From positions 1 to 10,170 of the forward strand of contig QNFN01000035.1 of assembly GCA_003645555.1 (NCBI GenBank): a stretch of 10,170 bases of DNA, in the 5' to 3' direction. Position 1 is the first letter of the stretch. Each line of letters starts with the position of its first letter. Position numbers and translations under genes: made by a program. A model generated the notes under the pieces. That model was not told where the DNA came from. It ran no database searches and was given only the letters and a program-made list of their open reading frames with translations. Below, one piece after another: positions 5,956-10,170 of this stretch. The DNA is from Gammaproteobacteria bacterium. Its GTDB lineage: Bacteria > Pseudomonadota > Gammaproteobacteria > QNFN01.

Positions 5956-7047
5956 ATGAAAACGACAACTATGTTGGCTTCCGCCGCCATTGTGGCGAGC
6001 CTTTCTGCAACTGCTTTCACCGTGAACGCCGGGGAAATCACCGTCATGTCGTGGGGTGGCGCCTACACCAAGAGCCAGGTCGAGGCCTACTACAAGCCCT
6101 GGATGGCCGCGACCGGGCACAAGTTGAAATCAGTCGACGCCCCCAACCCTGCGGCACCGATCAAGGCCCAGGTGACCGCCAAGAATGTATCCATTGATGT
6201 GGCCGATGTCGAATATTCCGATGCCGTGCGCTATTGCGACGAGGGCCTCCTGGAAACCATCGATGCCAAGCAGCTTCCCGCCGCACCGGACGGCACCTCG
6301 GCAGAAGATGATTTCATCGAAGGTGCCTTGACCGATTGCGCGGTGGCCAACATCGTTTGGTCGACAATATTCGCTTATGACGCCTCCAAAATCTCGGGCG
6401 CGAAGCCGACCACGATGGCCGACTTCTTCGACACCAAGAAATTCCCTGGCAAGCGTGGCCTACGCAAGGGCGCCAAGGCCAACCTGGAAATGGCCCTGAT
6501 GGCCGATGGCGTCCCGGCCGGTGAGGTTTACAAGGTTCTTGGTACCAGTGATGGCGTCAAGCGCGCCTTCGCCAAAATGGCCCAGATCAAGAGCGACATC
6601 GTCTGGTGGGAAGCCGGTGCACAGGCGCCTCAGCTTCTGGCCGACGGCGAAGTTCTGATGACGACGGCTTACAACGGCCGGATCTTCAATGCCGCCGTTG
6701 ACGAGAACAAGCCGTTTGTCATCGTCTGGGACGGGCAGATCCTCGACTTCGATCTCTACGTGATCCCGAAGGGTGCGCCGAACAAGGAGCTTGCACTGGA
6801 GTTCATCAAGTACGCGACCGATACCCAACGCCTCGCCGACCAAGCCAAGTACATCGCTTATGGCCCGGCCCGGAAGTCTTCCGCGCCATTAATCGGTCTC
6901 TTCATGGATGGCAAGACCAAGATGGGACCACACATGCCGACGGCGCCCGCCAACATGAAGAATGCACTCGTCAATAACTTCGAGTTCTGGGCCGACCGGG
7001 ATTCCGAACTCAACGAGCGGTTCAACGCCTGGATTACCGCGAACTAG
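5956..7047 (+). CDS. Periplasmic solute-binding protein, PotD/PotF-type family
   Basis: The 363-residue lipid-free binding protein captures the substrate in the periplasm and delivers it to the two permeases. A signal peptide covers residues 1-25, with a hydrophobic core (MLASAAIVASLSATAF) and likely cleavage after VNA. The mature N-terminus GEITVMSWGGAY is typical of COG0687-type spermidine/putrescine-binding proteins. Later landmarks are VADVEYSD (82-89), VWWEAGAQAPQLLADGEVLMTTAYNGR (216-242, given here by its key Trp217/218, Glu219 and Tyr239-Asn240-Gly241-Arg242) and DLYVIPKGAP (266-275). The start at 5956 is supported by GGAG at 5944-5947 and the signal peptide; the frame is open upstream but overlaps the ATPase gene. 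YNGR replaces the W-x-G-D-like segment I recall from PotF, so the ligand may not be putrescine. A strong stem-loop follows the stop. Confidence 0.88.
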   Translation: MKTTTMLASAAIVASLSATAFTVNAGEITVMSWGGAYTKSQVEAYYKPWMAATGHKLKSVDAPNPAAPIKAQVTAKNVSIDVADVEYSDAVRYCDEGLLETIDAKQLPAAPDGTSAEDDFIEGALTDCAVANIVWSTIFAYDASKISGAKPTTMADFFDTKKFPGKRGLRKGAKANLEMALMADGVPAGEVYKVLGTSDGVKRAFAKMAQIKSDIVWWEAGAQAPQLLADGEVLMTTAYNGRIFNAAVDENKPFVIVWDGQILDFDLYVIPKGAPNKELALEFIKYATDTQRLADQAKYIAYGPARKSSAPLIGLFMDGKTKMGPHMPTAPANMKNALVNNFEFWADRDSELNERFNAWITAN

Positions 7048-7059
7048 GATCGATGCAAG

Positions 7060-7096
7060 GACCGGAGCACGGAAACGTGCTCCGGTCTTCGCTTTT
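7060..7096 (+). terminator. Intercistronic stem-loop after the binding-protein gene
   Basis: GACCGGAGCACG (7060-7071) and CGTGCTCCGGTC (7076-7087) form a perfect 12-bp stem closed by a GAAA tetraloop, followed by TTCGCTTTT. It starts 12 bases after the stop. In transport operons such elements act as partial terminators or 3'-end protectors, giving more binding protein than permease. That role is inferred here. Confidence 0.75.
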
Positions 7097-7123
7097 CACG
7101 CAGGTTAATGTCTTGAAATAATA

Positions 7124-8398
7124 ATGACTGTGTCGGCAGCCGATTCGATCGACCCTGGCGTGCCTCTGGTCACGCCCGACGGCAGGCCGCTCAAGCTGGC
7201 ACTGGCCCAGGCCACGCGTCGTGCTCGAATCCGGGCTTTTGCACTGGTCGTGCCACTGCTTCTTTTCGTACTCGTAACCTTCGCCTTCCCCATCGGCCAG
7301 ATGCTCTATCTGAGTATCCATAACCCGGTGTTCTCGGACCACATGCCACGGCTCACCGCCTACCTGACAGAGCACCCAGATGTCCAGGTACCCGGCGAGG
7401 AAGGATTCGCCGCACTGGCGCTCGACCTGGCCGATGCCAAGAAAAACCGGACTGCAGGTCGCATTGGCACTCGGGTCAATTATGAGCGCCCAGGTTCAAA
7501 CAGCCTGTTCAAGTCGAGTGCGCGCAAGGCCGCAAAATTCAAAGGCCCACCCTATAAGGAGAAACTCCTGGAAATCAGGAGCGATTGGGGTGAGCCACAT
7601 CTGTGGAACGTCATGCGGCGTGCCTCTGCGCAACACACGCTCGATTTCTATGCGGCGGCTCTCGATCTGACCCATGATGAAAATGGCGATCTCTCGCAAG
7701 TCTCACCGGAACGGCGAATCTATGTCAGGTTGTTCTGGCGCACGCTGTTCCTGTCCGCCGTAATCGCCTTTCTCTGTTTGCTGCTCGGTTACCCGGTTGC
7801 CCATCTTCTGGCGACACTGCCGCTACGCTATTCCAACCTTCTGATGATCCTGGTTCTCCTGCCTTTCTGGACCTCGCTTCTGGTCCGTACGACATCCTGG
7901 ATAGCACTGATGCAGAGCCAGGGCGTAATCAATGACATCCTGGTTACCTTGGGCATCGTTGGAGATGATGGCCGTGTCCAGATGATGTACAACCAGTTCG
8001 GCACGATCATCGCCATGACGCATATCCTGCTGCCATTCATGATCCTGCCGCTCTACTCGGTAATGAAAACCATCCCGCCGAGCTATGTGCGCGCCGCCCG
8101 TTCACTCGGCGCGACACCGTTGACGGCGTTCATCAAGGTCTATTTCCCGCAGACCACGCCGGGGATCGGCGCGGGGATCCTGCTCGTTTTCATCCTGGCG
8201 ATCGGTTACTACATCACCCCGGCGCTGGTCGGCGGTTCATCGGGGCAACTGATCTCGAACCAGATCGCCTTCCATATGCAGAAGTCGCTGAACTGGAGCC
8301 TCGCCGCCGCTCTGGGGGCCATCCTCCTGTTCATGGTCATACTTCTCTACTGGGTGTATGACCGCCTTGTCGGCGTTGACAAGATGAAGCTGGGTTAG
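7124..8398 (+). CDS. potB: ABC transporter permease 1 (PotB-like, with a large periplasmic insertion)
   Basis: The protein has 424 residues, against about 280-320 for ordinary PotB or PotH. Six membrane segments are visible at about 38-64, 207-231, 236-260, 292-314, 345-367 and 392-412. The cytoplasmic coupling (EAA) loop lies at about 320-348 with YVRAARSLGATPL. The extra length is a hydrophilic stretch of roughly 140 residues between the first two membrane segments, which should be periplasmic, and a polar N-terminus of 35 residues. The insertion is rich in Lys, Arg, Asp and Glu and has no motif I recognise. No clear ribosome site precedes ATG 7124; AGG near 7102 is too far, so initiation may be weak. 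It follows the intercistronic stem-loop and precedes permease 2 by 12 bases. The polyamine assignment is by family only. Confidence 0.88.
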   Translation: MTVSAADSIDPGVPLVTPDGRPLKLALAQATRRARIRAFALVVPLLLFVLVTFAFPIGQMLYLSIHNPVFSDHMPRLTAYLTEHPDVQVPGEEGFAALALDLADAKKNRTAGRIGTRVNYERPGSNSLFKSSARKAAKFKGPPYKEKLLEIRSDWGEPHLWNVMRRASAQHTLDFYAAALDLTHDENGDLSQVSPERRIYVRLFWRTLFLSAVIAFLCLLLGYPVAHLLATLPLRYSNLLMILVLLPFWTSLLVRTTSWIALMQSQGVINDILVTLGIVGDDGRVQMMYNQFGTIIAMTHILLPFMILPLYSVMKTIPPSYVRAARSLGATPLTAFIKVYFPQTTPGIGAGILLVFILAIGYYITPALVGGSSGQLISNQIAFHMQKSLNWSLAAALGAILLFMVILLYWVYDRLVGVDKMKLG

Positions 8399-8410
8399 GA
8401 AATTCGGACG

Positions 8411-9322
8411 ATGGCATTACCAGCTCATGCATCACCTGGCGAGAAGGTCTGGCACTACACCTACCTGGTGATCTGTGGCTTCATCTTCCTGTTCCTGATC
8501 GCACCGATCATTATCATCATTCCCCTTTCCTTTAACGTCGAACCCTATTTCACGTTCACCTCCAAGATGATGGCGTTCGATCCGGAAGGGTATTCCCTGC
8601 GCTGGTATGACAAGATCCTGACGTTCGGCATGGCCAATCCCGACGTCCCGCGCGACAGCGCCTGGTGGGACGATGTCTGGCAGAACGCCACCTGGTTCCA
8701 CGCCATGAAGAACTCCGCCATTATCGGCGTCGCATCGACCGTATTGGCTACATCACTGGGAACGCTTGCGGCTCTCGGCCTGTCGCGACCGGAAATGCCT
8801 TTCCGGCGCGCCATCATGGGACTCCTGATCTCGCCGATGATCGTGCCCCTGATCATCACCGCGACTGGGCTGTTCTTTTTCTACTCCGCTACCGGCCTGG
8901 CGCACTCCTACGCCGGTATCATCCTGGCCCACGCCATGCTCGGAATCCCCTTCGTCATCATCACGGTCACGGCGACATTGGTCGGCTTCGATCACTCTCT
9001 GACCCGCGCCGCAGCAAGTCTTGGTGCGCCGCCGATGACGACCTTCCGCAAGGTCATCCTGCCACTCATTTTGCCTGGGGTGATTTCCGGCGCCCTCTTT
9101 GCTTTCGTGACATCGTTTGACGAAATCGTGGTGGTGCTGTTCGTGGCCTCCTACGACCAGCAGACGATTCCGCTGCAGATGTGGAATGGAATTCGCGAAC
9201 AGATTTCACCGACCATCCTGGCCGTGGCAACGATCCTGGTGATCTTCTCCATCACCTTGCTGACAGCCATCGAGCTGTTGCGACGTCGAAGTGAGCGCTT
9301 GCGTGGAGTTTCGGCCGCCTAG
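8411..9322 (+). CDS. potC: ABC transporter permease 2 (PotC-like)
   Basis: This 303-residue inner-membrane protein pairs with permease 1 to form the translocation channel. Membrane segments are visible at about 17-39, 103-125, 134-158, 167-192, 221-245 and 268-290. The EAA loop is at 197-224 (LTRAAASLGAPPMTTFRKV), a close fit to PotC/PotI. The loop between the first two segments (about 40-100) is also longer than usual and Trp-rich (YSLRWY, AWWDDVW, TWFHAM). TAGGA at 8396-8400, overlapping the stop of permease 1, serves as ribosome site 10 bases before the ATG. It is the last gene of the operon. The C-terminus is Arg-rich and cytoplasmic. Confidence 0.9.
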   Translation: MALPAHASPGEKVWHYTYLVICGFIFLFLIAPIIIIIPLSFNVEPYFTFTSKMMAFDPEGYSLRWYDKILTFGMANPDVPRDSAWWDDVWQNATWFHAMKNSAIIGVASTVLATSLGTLAALGLSRPEMPFRRAIMGLLISPMIVPLIITATGLFFFYSATGLAHSYAGIILAHAMLGIPFVIITVTATLVGFDHSLTRAAASLGAPPMTTFRKVILPLILPGVISGALFAFVTSFDEIVVVLFVASYDQQTIPLQMWNGIREQISPTILAVATILVIFSITLLTAIELLRRRSERLRGVSAA

Positions 9323-9560
9323 TGGACCATGCGTGAAGTTCGGTAACTCAAGGAGCACAGCAAAAAAGCATAGATCAAGGCGGGAAAGTGCTGGAATAGT
9401 GAGCCTATTCCGAGCTTTGCCAACGTAGAGATACGCCTTTTGGCGAAGCGATCAGTAACAGTACTTTGCGCATGGCCCACTAGACAGCTATCCGACCAGC
9501 GGCAGTTGACCTTGCACGCCTCTGCCGACCCTTGATCGTATCCGGCTGAACAGCCGTCAC
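9323..9560. other. Gene-free interval with hairpins between operon end and CBS protein
   Basis: No coding region is seen. An imperfect long hairpin is centred on GGAATAG-5 nt-CTATTCC (9393-9399 and 9405-9411), flanked by AAAG/CTTT-like arms (9385-9418). A smaller CGCC-TTTT-GGCG follows at 9434-9445. Together they could end the transporter transcript. The sequence near 9543-9556 (CGGCTGAACAGCCG) is a short palindrome next to the end of the minus-strand gene. The AATAG-CTATT core recalls the centre of the repeat at 3625-3638, but the flanks do not match. Confidence 0.5.
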
Positions 9561-10170
9561 CTACACCTGGTCCGGTTCGACCACCAGCTTCACGATCGCC
9601 CTTTCGGTCGCCTCGCTTACGGTGAAGCGAAGACCGGATTCAACGATGTACTCGCCTTCTTTCGGAATGTGACGCATACGTCCCAGCAACAAGCCGCCGA
9701 GAGTATGGAATTCCGCTGTCGGGATGCGGGTGCCGAGGGTTTCGTTGGCCTCGGAGATGGAGAGGCGGGAGTCCACGAGAAAGCGGCCGTCTCCCAGTGA
9801 CTCCACCGTCCGCTGGCGGCGCGGATAGTACTCTTCGAAGTGGTAGCCGACGTCGATCTCGCCGACCACTTCTTCGACGATGTCTTCCATGGTGATGATA
9901 CCAATCCCCGAGCCGAACTCATCGACGACAACGGCCATATGGTCATCACGACGATGCAGCTGCGGCAGCAGTTGGTCGATGGTCTCCAGGGGAGACACGT
10001 AGAGAGGCATCTCGATCATGTCCGTGACCTTCTGACTCTCGACATTCTCTTCCATCATGTCCCATGTCGAAAGAGTCACAACACCTATGATGTTGTTTGT
10101 GCTTCCATCATAGACCGGCAGCCGGTTGAAGCCGTGTTTACGCACCATGGCGACGGCCTCGGCCCGGTTG
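9561..10170 (-). CDS. CBS / CorC_HlyC-domain membrane protein (TlyC/CNNM-like), C-terminal part
   Basis: The gene runs off the right edge: codons upstream of the internal Met at 10148 stay in frame (NRAEAVAMVRKHGFNRLPVYDG), so the start lies outside. The visible 203 residues hold the end of one CBS domain (GFNRLPVYDG, IIGVVTL), a second CBS domain (YVSPLETIDQLL to MEDIVEEVVGEI) and a CorC_HlyC (transporter-associated) domain with DGRFLVDSRLSI and FHTLGGLLLG. Such proteins normally carry an N-terminal four-helix CNNM/DUF21 membrane domain and total about 420-450 residues. They are linked to magnesium or cobalt export or to membrane maintenance; the old name hemolysin is misleading. A CorC-type protein without membrane domain is the alternative. 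It converges on the transporter operon with no obvious functional link. Confidence 0.88.
   Translation of the reverse strand, partial: NRAEAVAMVRKHGFNRLPVYDGSTNNIIGVVTLSTWDMMEENVESQKVTDMIEMPLYVSPLETIDQLLPQLHRRDDHMAVVVDEFGSGIGIITMEDIVEEVVGEIDVGYHFEEYYPRRQRTVESLGDGRFLVDSRLSISEANETLGTRIPTAEFHTLGGLLLGRMRHIPKEGEYIVESGLRFTVSEATERAIVKLVVEPDQV

Noticed and set aside
5196..6047. 283-codon minus-strand open frame opposite the ATPase gene and the binding-protein start
   Set aside because: It covers the conserved ABC motifs on the other strand and shows no domain of its own. Its His/Asp/Ala-rich composition is that of a shadow frame.
9543..9556. CGGCTG-AA-CAGCCG as a terminator of the CBS-protein gene
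   Set aside because: The two-base loop is too short for a good hairpin without opening pairs, and no T-run follows on the minus strand.

Overview
The window is chromosomal DNA of a moderately GC-rich bacterium, most likely a proteobacterium. This rests on the Shine-Dalgarno sites, an E. coli PuuR-like regulator, a PotABC-type transporter, a CorC/HlyC-type CBS protein and an FNR/ANR-type palindrome. The genus cannot be told from the sequence.

Left part (1-3710): three plus-strand genes lie between two copies of a non-coding repeat. They are acuI (acrylyl-CoA reductase family), a Tat-exported cysteine hydrolase of the isochorismatase family, and cysK (O-acetylserine sulfhydrylase with an unusual internal insertion). 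The right repeat copy (3552-3710) is complete. It is about 159 bp, has imperfect terminal inverted repeats and folds back on itself, so it looks like a miniature inverted-repeat element. The left copy (1-135) is cut by the window edge and ends directly at the acuI ribosome binding site. The hydrolase and cysK look less GC-rich at third codon positions than acuI or the transporter genes. Hairpins separate the three genes, so they are probably separate transcription units.

Middle and right (3770-9322): a minus-strand PuuR-like repressor (HTH plus cupin) is divergent from a four-gene ABC import operon: ATPase, periplasmic binding protein, permease 1 and permease 2. The AT-rich intergenic region holds a good sigma70-type promoter for the operon, repeated GTTTAAT/ATTAAAC half-sites that could be the repressor's operators, a long leader, and a possible 35-codon ORF overlapping the ATPase start as TGATG. 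A strong stem-loop after the binding-protein gene would favour more binding protein than permease. The likely scheme is that the regulator senses a polyamine-like amine or its product and controls uptake. The substrate is not proven, and the binding protein's pocket may differ from PotD/PotF.

Right edge (9323-10170): a gene-free stretch with hairpins, then the C-terminal part of a minus-strand CBS/CorC_HlyC-domain membrane protein that runs out of the window.

No tRNA, rRNA, CRISPR array, phage gene or transposase is visible. The genes belong to known families; the most unusual points are the repeat-flanked islet, the exported hydrolase beside an FNR-like site, and the leader of the transport operon.
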